Part shown: one piece after another, positions 54,474 to 64,000 of the stretch | How positions within the stretch are numbered: the first letter of the stretch is position 1 | Layout of the letters: each line of letters opens with the position of its first letter | Assembly: GCA_027422505.1 (NCBI GenBank) | Contig: JAPQWV010000005.1 | Span: 11,847,501-11,911,500 of the forward strand | Length of the DNA stretch: 64,000 bases | DNA from: Craterostigma plantagineum | Lineage: Eukaryota; Streptophyta; Magnoliopsida; Lamiales; Linderniaceae | Direction of reading: 5' to 3' | Notes under the pieces: generated by a model | What the model was told of the DNA's origin: nothing | What the model saw: only the letters and a program-made list of their open reading frames with translations | Databases searched by the model: none | Translations under genes and position numbers: made by a program

Positions 54474-54830
54474 TTCGTTATCTAGTGATTGCATGGTTTT
54501 CTGATTAGAGCGCACCGTCGACAGGGCAACTTTAAGGAGTCGAAATGAAGGACAACACATCTAAATTGGGAAAAGAACCCATTCCCTCAATCAGTGTCAA
54601 AAGAAAGTTTGAACCGTCGTGTCGTCCGATATAAGTACTGCAATGAAACACGTAACAAGAAGGATAAGTTACAACAATCACCTTTTCCAGTTTGAACACA
54701 TCGGGAGTTACTTTCGTACAGAAGCCAGTTACATCAATGTTATATGTGATGTGTACATATGTTGTCTTTATTATAACCAACTACGGTCATATCAGAATCA
54801 TTTTGCTTGACAAATATGTTATAATATTTG
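54474..54830. other. Unclassified sequence
   Basis: Flank of CopB, no gene seen. Confidence 0.35.
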
Positions 54831-55236
54831 GACAGTCACGATTTCTCCACGTATATAGCTACACGGCTGATTCTGGTTCGTCTGGGTTCTGATTCGTCCA
54901 CGTGTTTAGATTCACGGCTGATTCTGATTCGTACGAGCCTAAAACTTCTGCTAGAAATAGACTAGCTATAGTCATTGTAAATAATCGAAAACAATAATTT
55001 CTTCTTATATTAGCAAAGTACAGTATATACAAGTGTTGCGAGAAAAATATTTAGAGAGTTTGTGAGTCTCCTATTGTAAGAGATAGAGTTAGTTTTCTTC
55101 TTACGGTAGAGAGTTGTAACTCCTTACCGACATTAAAATATCCTTACCTTTCCCGTGGTTTTTCACCCCGAGTTTGGGGTTTTCCACGTAAATTTTCGGT
55201 GTCTCTTTTATTTTTTATAGCGTCCATTTTACAACA
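54830..55236 (+). repeat. Probable 3' part of a copia LTR
   Basis: CCGTGGTTTTTCACCCCGAG and GGGGTTTTCCACGTAAATTT followed by CGGTGTCTC are typical of the R/U5 end of many plant copia LTRs. It ends near TTTACAACA and is followed by ACAATATCAGCAC, which looks like a decayed iMet PBS. The left border is unclear and no internal region follows. Confidence 0.4.
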
Positions 55237-55320
55237 AAATACAATATCAGCACTAATACAACTGCTCAATGTTATACTTTCTGTATGATTTCGTTCTGGG
55301 CTAAAATTTTGTTTTAGCCG

Positions 55321-55328
55321 GTAGCCGC
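55321..55328. repeat. 8-bp target duplication GTAGCCGC (left)
   Basis: Identical to 56043-56050. Confidence 0.92.
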
Positions 55329-55537
55329 TAGGGGTGGGATCGGGTCGGGTTTTTCGGATTTCGGGTTTTTCGGGTCGGGTACCCGATAATATCGGGTAGT
55401 GAATTTGATACCCGATCTCGACCCGATCAAATGCGGGTACCCGATTTTCGGGTACCCGAAACCCGTCGGGTACCCGCGGGTCGGGTTCGGGTATTTTATT
55501 TGTTATTATTTTTTTTTAATTAGTTAAAAATATACAA

Positions 55538-55612
55538 AATGTGGGATTCGAACACACACCATGTGGGTGGCAAGCACTTATGACTTCTGCTTCTACCACT
55601 GGGCCAAACGAT
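55538..55612 (-). other. tRNA-like segment inside hAT MITE 2
   Basis: Minus-strand TGGCCCAGTGGTAGAAG (55606-55590) resembles an A box and GTTCGAATCCC (55553-55543) a B box. The spacing of 53 bp would fit a tRNA with a long variable arm. A full fold was not verified. Confidence 0.5.
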
Positions 55613-55680
55613 TTTTGATTAAAATTTCTACGTTACCTCTACTAGTACTGTAAGCGCGTCAATTTCTATGGAAATTCTTT

Positions 55681-55731
55681 GTCCCACATCGGATGTTCAC
55701 CCAAAATGTAGGTGAAAATATTTCTATATAA
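55681..55731 (+). promoter_or_regulatory. USE and TATA-like pair
   Basis: GTCCCACATCG (55681-55691) matches the plant snRNA upstream sequence element, and TATATAA starts at 55725, 33 bp after it, the spacing of pol II type snRNA promoters. No snRNA sequence is recognised downstream. Confidence 0.4.
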
Positions 55732-56042
55732 ATGCATATACACTACATGGATGCGAACTGAATTTCTTATACGTTAAAGTTTTTATATAAATAAATAATT
55801 TTAACTAATTGTCCATTAATTTTATTAAATGGCCGATTAACGATTAAACTTTTTTTTTATATATATGTCGGGTACCCGATCGGGTAAATCGGGTAGCAAT
55901 ATGCTACCCGATACCCGACCCGATATACATGGTCGGGTATAACCCGATACCCGACATCTAACCCGATTTTTCTTCCGATCGGGTTAAAACCCGATCGGGT
56001 CGGGTCGGATACCCGAAACCCGAATCCGAATGCCCACCCCTA

Positions 56043-56561
56043 GTAGCCGCACAACGCGCGACCACAGTAACTAGTATATATGTGTGTATGAAGCTTTAAT
56101 ACTTGTGCACATCGAATGCACGAAGACTAACGTCTATTTAAAAGCAGAAATCAGATCTAACCTATTTAATATTGGTATGGGCATCATCCACCAACGTGCC
56201 AACTATTTATATAATGGTTTCCGTTTTCTCGCCGTATTTGTATAATAAATTTTTGGTCCAGACGATCACACGAGTATTTAAGGCACAGCAAAACAAACTC
56301 GGCAGCAAGGAAATTCTGTGTCTTGGCCGCATCTCGCACGTGCAATGTCCACCAAAGGCGCGTCTTACTACTTTTGTTGAAAAATATTCCAAGTGGTGTT
56401 AGACACATATCAGAGCCTTTAATTGATGTCACGTGCATTTACCGTAGTAACGATTAATACCAACTTAAACCAAAAAATTGCTACAATAGAGTGCCATCGT
56501 TGAGAACATACGTAGAAAAAACATATAAGGGGATGATGGCCTGATAAATGATAACTATGTA
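56043..56561. other. Intergenic, 3' flank of the transporter gene
   Basis: First 8 bp are the right hAT duplication GTAGCCGC. The remainder holds no supported feature. The gene's 3' untranslated region should lie in the right part on the minus strand. Confidence 0.4.
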
Positions 56562-59500
56562 CTAGGAGGACGATGATGATTTCTTGGACCTTCGGTTAGT
56601 GCAGATCCTGGAATAGATGGCTTTGGTCCTGAAAGACAGCAGAACGTCGAGACAGAACCCTATCAGACAAGCGACCGCCATGACCAAGAACACGAGCCTG
56701 TAGCAGTGGGCCCCGATGCACGTGTTTCCCCCGCCCGCAGTTTGGGTCGCCTGTGCGTCATACAAGATTCCCGCGAGCAGTCCCGAGAAGAGGAAGGAGC
56801 CGAGCGGTAGGTTAAGTATCAAAAATGTTGTAGATGAGTCCGTAGTACTTTAGCCCGAAGAGCTCCGACGCCGTCGGGACGGTCACCGCAACGCGGACCC
56901 CATAGCAAATCCCGACCACGATGGACCCCACGTAGAGCGAGCCGGGCAAGGCCATGGCCATTAGGATGTAGCCTACGCCCATCAAGATTTGGGAAGCCGC
57001 GTTCCACACTGGCCTTGGCGTTCCTGCTTTCCTGTAAAGTTAAGTATTAATAACATTAGCTGATCACCTTTTTTTGGTTATAGGCAAGTATCCCCACACA
57101 ATGCTACTGTGTAATCCTCACACTCCGACTAAGTTCAGTATGAATCGAATAGTTGGCTATGAGACGATCACAGTTTAAAGCGGGACTAATCCTCCCTGGT
57201 TATGTGAAGTGAAACTACCCTAAACCCCCACAAACAACGACAATCACAGGATTCGACCCCGTGAAAAGAGGATGGAAAATCCACCCTTCCAACCACTAAG
57301 GCTAGACATGTGGGTGAGCAGTGGTAATCAGTTGTTTTCTCTCTTCAAAGTGAAGTTACGCCAATGGCCCTCGATTTTAAATAAAAAGTTACCAAACAAG
57401 TCATTGTCATCCTCCTGACCCACAGCATTAAAGCGGGAATAGGATAAGAATCGAAAGGAAGACCTCATTCGTGGTACTTAATTGACCACTGATTATGTGA
57501 AAAACTGTGCTGATATTTAATCTCAAGAAACTTATCTAATAATTATGATTAACGAATACTAAGAGCAACTGCTCAAGAAAAACAGAGGCAAGCGCAAGTA
57601 AAAAATATGATCCTATAATAAGGCATGGGCCACCCCACGCACCATACTTTTACTATACTTAAAGTCAAAACCTACAAAAGGCTGACCTGATCAACATATT
57701 TGAAAATAGCTGCAGAAAAACTTAAGTTCAAAGCATGCATTGCATAGGTTTGAAAACAATTTTCTAGTGCCAACTAGCATTTACGCACCGAAAAAAGTTG
57801 ACTAGTTTCATGGAATTAGACAAGTAGTAAACTTACTTTATGAAGTACTCTGAAACCGAACCCGACAAAATCCGACCGAAGAAGCCCCATATGCTCGTCA
57901 ACGAAACGAATATAGAGACGTCCGCATAGCCAAGAGCCAACCCCATCTGTCCCATGTTGTTCATCACCGCAAGGCCCGTCCCAACTCCGCACAAGAACGA
58001 CAAGAAAAGTATCCAAAAATCTACGGTCCTCAATGCCTCGAATATCGTGTGCTCTTCGCCGAGCAATGGCCTGCTATTCTCAAGTACTACAGCCACCACC
58101 GTAGAAGCTACCTCCTCCTCCTCCTCCTCGACCAGCAATGGCTCCTCCACATCGAACCCATTACTCTCCCCTGACCTTACGAGTTTCTTTAACCGTACAT
58201 AGATTGGGATGACCAAAGGAGAAGCGAGGAGAACCATGAGAACAGCAGCGAAAACCCGGGAATAGATAATCCCATGGGGAGCTGTTATGTCAAACAGCAA
58301 AAGATAGAGAGCAATCGCCACGGCCAAGACGTTGATCACACCAAAGTATTTGCTCTCTTCTTGCTCCTCGGTCACTGTAGTGGATGGCACCTCACGGAGG
58401 AAGAAAATGGCTGCGAGGCAGATCACAAAGGGCACAATTGCGAGCATGAGAAGGAACTTCGATGGATCATCGGCGAAGAGAGCCGAACATACGTCGGTGA
58501 AGATGGCTGTGCTTAGTCCGACATAGCCCTTTAGGATTCCCGAGACGGGTCCTCTGTTTTTTCTAAAATTGCGAATGCACGTGACTAAGATTGCCGTGTT
58601 CATCCATGTCGTGCTGTTCCCTCCCATGCAAAGGAAGATGCACATCTGTGTAAAGAAAACAATGGAGTTTCGCCATCAGAAGATAAATGGGAAAACTCCA
58701 GTCTTGAGAATGTAAAATAGGAAACATAAACATTAAGGGATTCTATCAATAACCCAACGGTGCAAGATTACACCTCACCGGACGTGTCAGATACTTAAAA
58801 TCAGATCTAGATTGCAGAAAATCAAGCTTCAGGCATATTATCTCACAATCAAAAGTCAAGAGATTTTCTGACTGAATAAGGGAGATCCCAAAATATTACT
58901 CCCTCCGTCCCACTAATTTTATCACATTTTGCCATTTCGAGCGTCCCACTAATTTTATCACATTTCCTTATTTAGCAAAACACTATTACGAACAATTAAT
59001 ATAATAATATTAAATATTCTTAAAAGACGTGTCGAAATATACACTTTATTACTTTTTTAATGTACTATTTATTATAATAATACCACCTTAATTTAAGTGT
59101 CCGGCAACTTATGTGACAAAGTTACCGGGACGGAGGGAGTATAGTTTATTGGCAAGTTAAGAAATGACACACTTGGGGATAATCGTAGTAGGCTCGCAGC
59201 TGAATTGGATTCATTACCCTACAGTATTAATGAAAAAAATGTAATAAAATTAGCTGCTTTTTGACTTACAGCCCAATAGGGCAGAGGCTGAATACGCCGG
59301 CTGACGACAAGCCACTGTACGCCGTACCCAACAAATCCTTCGACCGAACCGATTAAGAGTATAACCGGCGTGGGGAGGCGGTCGGAGGCGAGTCCGGCGA
59401 GGACGCCGAAAGCTTTCCCAATGTCTTTGGCGACAGAGAGATTGTTCAACTGTAGTTGGGTCAGCGCCATCAAGGACTTGAGGGCGTCGGAGTAGTTAGA

Positions 59501-59599
59501 GAATGTGTAGTTATTGCCTGAGATCGCCTGAACCCAAACCGCCGTCACAAAGCCCAGCCACTTACCGGCGGGCGACGCCGGAGAGAATTTGAGACCCAT
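56562..59599 (-). CDS. Nodulin-like / MFS transporter (NFD4-like), one frameshift
   Basis: Three exons on the minus strand: 59599-59270, 58645-57837 and 57031-56562, all with GT-AG introns (donors GTAAGT at 59269 and 57836; acceptors CAG ending at 58646 and 57032). The spliced frame is 1609 nt and needs removal of one base to give 535 codons plus stop. Exon 1 encodes the nodulin-like domain start (MGLKFSPASPAGKWLGFVTA, GNNYTFSNYSDALK). Exon 2 contains CMGGNSTTWMNTAILVTCIR, GPVSGILKGYVGLSTAIFTD and a GFFGRILSGSVSEYFI segment. Exon 3 contains ELFGLKYYGLIYNI and NTCIGAHCYRLVF. About a dozen hydrophobic segments fit a membrane transporter of the plant NUCLEAR FUSION DEFECTIVE 4-like family; substrate unknown. 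An A5 run on the plus strand (56821-56825) holds one base too many. Either the assembly has an indel or the gene lost its last ~85 residues. Confidence 0.88.
58899..59139. mobile_element. Stowaway-type MITE in intron 1
   Basis: Terminal inverted repeats CTCCCTCCGTCCC / GGGACGGAGGGAG and TA duplication (58897-58898, 59140-59141). 241 bp, AT-rich core. It is non-autonomous, of the Tc1/mariner type, and lies wholly within intron 1 of the transporter gene. Confidence 0.93.
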
Positions 59600-59893
59600 G
59601 ATTCTGCTACTTTTTTGGCGTCAGTCAGAGTGACGTTTTCGAGGGTTGAACTGCTTTAAAGTCGGTTGCTGTTGGTGAGTGGAATATAAAGAAAAAAGGT
59701 AAGAAGAATTGGGGAGGTTGTGATTTGGTGGGGAAATAAATACACAATGATAATAACTAGTTGGAGATTACTTTAAAGTTTTGATCGACATTATGCTTAT
59801 TTCTCGAAACGATTGTACACACGCTTTTATTATATGCCAATTTACGGATAAAAACGCTTAAATCCCATCGGCATAAAATTTCATCGCATAAAC
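59600..59893 (-). promoter_or_regulatory. Upstream region of the transporter gene
   Basis: Minus-strand sequence before the ATG at 59599. A TTTATATTCC about 90 bp upstream could be a TATA box. Only about 290 bp separate the start codon from the first hAT MITE. Confidence 0.35.
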
Positions 59894-60439
59894 TAGGGTG
59901 GTAAACAGATCATGTTGGGTCACATTCGGGTTCAACCCGTTTAATAAACGGATTGAAAACTCCAACCCTGACCTGACATGTTTACTTAAACGGGTTGAAA
60001 TACCGAACCATAACCCGATCTGCTTTAACCCAAATATAACCCATTAACTCGCCAACCCGTTTAAAATTAAGAAAAGAAAAAAATAACTAAAAATAATCAA
60101 AAGAAAATAAATAAAATAATTGAGAAACAAACAATTGTTTTTTCTAAAATCAACAAAAATTAAAATTCCAAATAGTATATAATTAAATAAAAAGCAGTTT
60201 ATTTTATTTATATTAAGGATATTTTAATAAATTATATTATTCGGGTTAAATGGGTTGATAAACGGGTTGATTTCAGGTTGATTTCGTGTTGAAAAATTCG
60301 AACCCTAACCTGGTCCACTTAATATTCGGGTTGGGTTCGGGTTTACCCATTTACTTAAACAGGTTGAAAAACCAAACCTGCTATTTTTGGGTGCGGTTCG
60401 TGTCGGGTTGGCGGGTCGGATTGGTTTTTAGCAGCCCTA
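59894..60439. mobile_element. hAT-type MITE 3 (546 bp)
   Basis: Termini TAGGGTGGTAAACAG and (complement) TAGGGCTGCTAAAAACC. The 8-bp duplication GCATAAAC (59886-59893) / ACATAAAC (60440-60447) has one mismatch, indicating age. Subterminal AACCCGTTTA and CGGGTTGAT repeats; AT-rich core. Confidence 0.8.
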
Positions 60440-60534
60440 ACATAAACCCCTCTCTTATAATTTGTTTCTTTCAAGGATCCACTTGAAACATTTCTCAACT
60501 TAAGAATCAATTAGACCAAACCATCCCTTATGCA

Positions 60535-61613
60535 TAGGGATGGCAACGGGTATGGTATGGGTAGATCCACTTAGACCCATACTCAAACCCAATTAAATAG
60601 ATGGGTATGAATCTTATCCAATATTTGATGGGTCCAATTAATTGGGTATGGACCCAAATCCATTAAATCTAACGGGTAAACGGGTCCTAACTGGGTATTG
60701 AACGAATCTTTAACTTTTAGCAGAAATTAACTAAATGAGCCAATAAGTACTTTGTAGTATCAATTGATATAACAATAACAATGATAGCAATAGTCATTAA
60801 GATGCAAATAAGAAATGATTACAAAGTTTGATGTTTTAGAATTACGAAAACGAAAAAATATTCATTTCATGTAGTAAATCCATGCTCCAAGTCCAAGTCC
60901 AATCAAATATCATCTTCAAACTAAATGACTAGAATAACGTTTAGTTTAAATGGTTTTGGTAGGGCGTTTTGTTCGGTAGAAACCGTACCGAACCGAAATC
61001 TCGGTTCGAATAAATTCAAAACCGAATACCGAACCGAATTACTCGGTTCGGTATTCGGTTATACCGAATTATAATTTGGTTTTTTTCGTTTAACCGTTCT
61101 TTATACAAAATAAAAAAATTAAAAATTAAAAAAAGTAAAAAAATAAACTAATAGAACATATCTAAAAAAATAAAATAAAACAAAAGGGTTGGGCTGTCAC
61201 TTTATGTTTAATATAAAGTATATGTTTTAATTTTAATAGATTTATTTTTTAAATATAATAGAGGAAACTATGTAATTCGGTACAGTACGGTTTACAGAAC
61301 CAATATATTTGTACCGAACCGAATTGCCGAAAATTTAGTATTTTTAAACCGAATACCGAACCGAATTTTCGGTTCGATATTCGGTTTGTGCTGAATTTTC
61401 GGTTTTTCTGTCGGTTCGGCGGTATACCGAATTGCAAACACCCCTAGGTTTCGGTAAATGGATAAATGGGTATACCCATTTAAGACCCAAACTAATTTAA
61501 TAGGGTCTGGGTCTAGCAATACCCATTAAATTTAATTTTTAAAGATCCATACCCATAATTAATGGGTGGGATCCTATGGGTATGGACCGGGCCCAAAAAA
61601 ATTGACATCCCTA
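60535..61613. mobile_element. hAT-type MITE 4 (1079 bp including a nested copy)
   Basis: Termini TAGGGATGGCAACGGGTATG and (complement) TAGGGATGTCAATTTTTTTG, perfect 8-bp duplication CTTATGCA (60527-60534, 61614-61621). GGGTATGG-type subterminal repeats. Interrupted by MITE 5. Without it about 584 bp. Confidence 0.88.
60960..61446. mobile_element. hAT-type MITE 5 nested in MITE 4 (487 bp)
   Basis: Begins TAGGGCGTTTTGTTCGGTAG and ends with the complement of TAGGGGTGTTTGCAATTCGG. Flanked by GGTTTTGG (60952-60959) and GGTTTCGG (61447-61454), 7 of 8 identical. Subterminal CGGTTCGGTAT-type motifs occur on both sides. Confidence 0.82.
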
Positions 61614-62194
61614 CTTATGCACGGGGGTAATTAACCTAATTAATTTTTCGCATTCTAAGCTCCCTCGGACACGGCAGTGACGCAGCTCCGCCAAGCCCGT
61701 CACTAAGCCTTCGTTGTTTGTTTGCGGAATGCGCGTACTCAAGGTAGTTCCTTCTTCTCAACCCTCGTTATTTTTCGCTAAAGCCCTCATGTTTAGTTAA
61801 TTCCGAACTCAGACCAAAGAACTCGAACAAACTAGAACACAAGACGATTACGGGAGGCACACCTCCCAATGCACTTCATATCACTTAGAAATGGGGTTCT
61901 CAAAGATGGGACGTACAAGCTCGCTTTTGCTCGTACAAGTACTAGTCGCTCACACTTGAGCTTGCCTAACTTTTCGGGCAAAGCAGGGAAGTGGCAGGCG
62001 TCCTCTAGCCTGCTGGGCTGTCTCCAATGATGGTATGCGGAACAACAGCTTTTGGGAAGTTCAAAGTGACCTTCCAGCTTCCAGGCCAGTAGCTGATCTG
62101 AACAGCAATGATTGCTGTCAGGAAAAGCTGTCTCCATTCCAGACACGCGTCCTATGTCCCGCGCCGCATCCCAAGTCCGCTCCAGGTTCCTTCC
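61614..62194. other. Unclassified intergenic DNA
   Basis: First 8 bp are the MITE 4 duplication. A 127-codon minus-strand frame (61832-62215) matches no family I recognise and runs into the CopG LTR, so I do not call a gene. Confidence 0.35.
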
Positions 62195-62545
62195 TGTTAG
62201 GTCCTCGATAATCAACTCCTATGATTCTAGACTTCAATCCTAAGTAATTCGATTAGAATTATATGAAATCTAAGTTCGATCGAAAAACTCAGTTTGAAAC
62301 CTCGAGAAAGAATTCGTTTAGTGAGAGAATGATTCTGTTGTTTTTCTCTCTAGAATTGAATTGTGAAGCCGTTTGGATCAATTCAACTATTTTCTGTATT
62401 CAATTCGTATGTGTACATGAGTATTTATACCGAACAAGCTTGGTATAAATAACAATTTAGTCATAATCTAAGGACAAATATAATAAAAGCCCCTAATTTC
62501 AAAGACAGCTAATAAAAACAAAGCACAACTAAAGTGTATTCTCCA
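62195..62545 (-). repeat. CopG 3' LTR
   Basis: 351 bp, minus strand TGGAGAATACAC to AGGACCTAACA. Inverted repeat TATTTATACC (62422-62431) / GGTATAAATA (62442-62451) as in CopA. Confidence 0.82.
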
Positions 62546-62588
62546 TTCTTCCCCTTTGTGCTTGATTGCTCTTCTGCACTATCTGTCG

Positions 62589-63810
62589 TCATTGGGCGTA
62601 GAATGACTTGCGCAAGCTGAGCGCATGCTCGTAGTTCCTTATAGTGTTCCTCAGCTCTAACCGCTTGTCGATAGCTTCAAGTAGCTCAAGCTGAAGCGGT
62701 TTCTCTCTCACGAACTGATGTTGGAGAAGCATGGTGTCTTCGTTGCTTTCTTCCAACCTTTTCTCGATATTCTTCCCGATTGCCTTGAGCGTCCCATCAG
62801 AGAATTTGTGGACCTCAGTCTTAAGCATCAACATATTCTTGTTAACGATTGGATTATGGTAGGTGATTGCTAAGACTGAGCTCACGTGGATGTAATTGTA
62901 AGGAAGCCCTTCGACCTCAGGTCCATCATTATGCGGAGATGTCATGTTGACCTTCTTCATGTGGCTCTCCAGAGCCATCTAAAGGTCGTGTGCGGCATGG
63001 TACTTGACCTGGCGCATCATGAATCTATACAGTCCCTCGAGCCCTTCCTTCTTGATAAAGACTTGAGGATCCTTGTACGTCTCTGCATATAGTTGGTAGA
63101 GATAGTAGACCTCATCGGCAGGAATGTACGGTAGATCACTCTCATTAAGCTCTTCTAGAGTTCTGTTTATCCGCTCTATAATGTAGATTGGAGTTGGAAG
63201 ACCGCCTTTTGCATAATAGACTCCTATCAGCTGACATATCGACAGATAAATTCTTGAAATGACTCTTCAGCTGATTTTTAGGAATCTTCAGTCTCCGATC
63301 AGGTCCGTTCTGGGTTAGCATCCAAAGATAGGACATCATTTTCTGCTGTTCCCAGTGAGAGATACCTCTTAGATCGAACTCGTTCAACTTTTTAACCTTG
63401 TCCGGTGACCTCCAGAAGGAAAGGAATCTCTATTCTTCTGTTCTCTCATGGCGTGTCGACTCGAACGGTCCCTGGAATTAGTCTCGGAGGGTGTCCACTC
63501 ATTGAGCAATTAATTCTAAAAGCCTTGGGGAAATCTCATCATGATCTTCACCTTCCTGAAGTTCTTCGTCTTCTATTAAGACTAGATCGACCGAAGCTAG
63601 GCGTAGATAATGTCGAACGTCTTTAACTCTTCTCTGAGCCATGTCGGAGGGCAAGGTGTGGGTCAACCACAAGTCGTCGAAGATGTATTGATTCAGCACT
63701 TCATGTGGGTCGATTCCACTTCCTGACGTTTTAGCATTTGAGCTTGAAGGTCCTTGCGTTTTTGCTAATGCTACGAGCATTTCGTCACTTGCTTCTTCTT
63801 CCGAAAGCAA
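62589..63810 (-). pseudogene. CopG extra module, C-terminal domain
   Basis: Read right to left: HEVLNQYIFDDLWLTHTLPS, SVDLVLIEDEELQEGEDHDE (63499-63810), VNEFDLRGISHWEQQKMMSY (63145-63387), MALESHMKKVNMTSP, KFSDGTLKAIGKNIEKRLEE and ELRNTIRNYEHALSLRKSFY (62589-62978), stop at 62589. Collinear with CopA 29720-30895 and CopB 52979-54126. Frame changes separate the blocks. Confidence 0.72.
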
Positions 63811-64000
63811 AGGGGCTTATGTATGTCGTTGGTGGTGAGGACGGAGCCGTCCGTAGGTTGAATGTGGGTGGTTCGATTGATTCGGGAGTGTGGGTGTGGT
63901 GCGGGTGCGTGGTGGTTTTATGGGTGGTTTGGGTTTGTGTAGTTGTAGTGGGTTGTGTGGTTTTAGCCGTTCCAACGCTTGTCTGTGCCGCGGCCGAGCC
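63811..64000 (-). pseudogene. CopG extra module, Thr/Gln-rich linker (partial)
   Basis: Minus-strand frame rich in Thr, Gln, Pro and His (TTQPTTTTQTQTTHKTTT, then EPPTFNLRT), matching the CopA linker before the C-terminal domain. Cut by the window edge. Confidence 0.6.

Larger units (their letters stand above)
55329..56042. mobile_element. hAT-type MITE 2 (714 bp)
   Basis: Termini TAGGGGTGGGATCGGGTCGG and (complement) TAGGGGTGGGCATTCGGATT, perfect 8-bp duplication GTAGCCGC. About 150-180 bp at each end are dense in CGGGT/ACCCG. The core carries a tRNA-like segment (55538-55612) and an snRNA-promoter-like USE-TATA pair (55681-55731). No transposase. Confidence 0.92.
62195..64000 (-). mobile_element. 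CopG: 3' end of a minus-strand Sirevirus-like copia element
   Basis: 3' LTR 62195-62545, polypurine tract (minus-strand CACAAAGGGGAAGAA, 62546-62560), then the C-terminal domain and linker of the extra module, running off the window at 64000. LTR start and internal proteins resemble CopA. The left flank CTTCC is the expected target duplication; its partner would lie beyond the window. Confidence 0.82.

Noticed and set aside
61832..62215. 127-codon minus-strand frame as a gene
   Set aside because: Starts inside the CopG LTR and has no recognisable domain.

Overview
The window is plant nuclear DNA, almost certainly from an angiosperm and probably a eudicot. The evidence is one intron-containing nodulin-like/MFS transporter gene, Ty1/copia and Ty3/gypsy LTR retrotransposons with tRNA-iMet primer sites, a Cassandra-type TRIM with 5S rRNA-derived LTRs, a Stowaway MITE and several hAT-type MITEs. 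I see no prokaryotic or organellar genes. Over 90% of the sequence is mobile-element derived, much of it nested. The species cannot be told from the sequence.

Layout. 0.06-1.03 kb: Cassandra-like TRIM. 1.0-5.6 kb: unclassified repeat-rich DNA with four tandem arrays. 5.6-13.3 kb: minus-strand relics, namely a gypsy LTR with PBS (6646-7483), copia CopF (7484-9870) and copia CopE (9871-13292), the last split by a 2.0-kb solo copia LTR (10702-12705, TSD ATGTC). 13.8-17.0 kb: 3.2-kb solo LTR (TSD ATTAC). 17.3-18.3 kb: minus-strand copia CopD, cut by CopC. 18.3-40.1 kb: plus-strand copia CopC, itself invaded by CopA (21232-31283, TSD GCTCT) in its leader, a 3.27-kb solo LTR (34446-37718, TSD GATGG) in its reverse transcriptase, and a hAT MITE (39453-40002, TSD CTTTGACG) in its 3' LTR. 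CopA carries a 5'-truncated minus-strand LINE. 41.0-54.5 kb: the youngest element, CopB (TSD AATAG), 13.5 kb, with gag, coiled-coil, PR, INT, RT, RNase H and a further 3.5-kb coding module before its 3' LTR. 55.3-56.0 kb: hAT MITE. 56.6-59.6 kb: the only host gene, minus strand, three exons. 58.9 kb: Stowaway MITE in its intron 1. 59.9-61.6 kb: three hAT MITEs, one nested in another. 62.2-64.0 kb: 3' end of minus-strand copia CopG, a relative of CopA, running off the window.

The most interesting content is the lineage shared by CopA, CopB and CopG, with CopF as a likely relative. These are copia elements with Sirevirus-like architecture: a coiled-coil region after gag, repeated polypurine tracts after pol, and an extra two-domain coding module between pol and the 3' LTR. 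In CopA and CopB the module starts just after a good splice-acceptor sequence. The 5' leader and the spacer before the module are built of the same short, family-specific motif. The LTRs of all four carry a perfect or near-perfect inverted repeat containing a TATA-like sequence.

Many frame breaks in CopB, and one in the host gene, are single-base indels, two of them clearly extra bases in homopolymers. Some of the apparent pseudogenization may therefore be assembly error.
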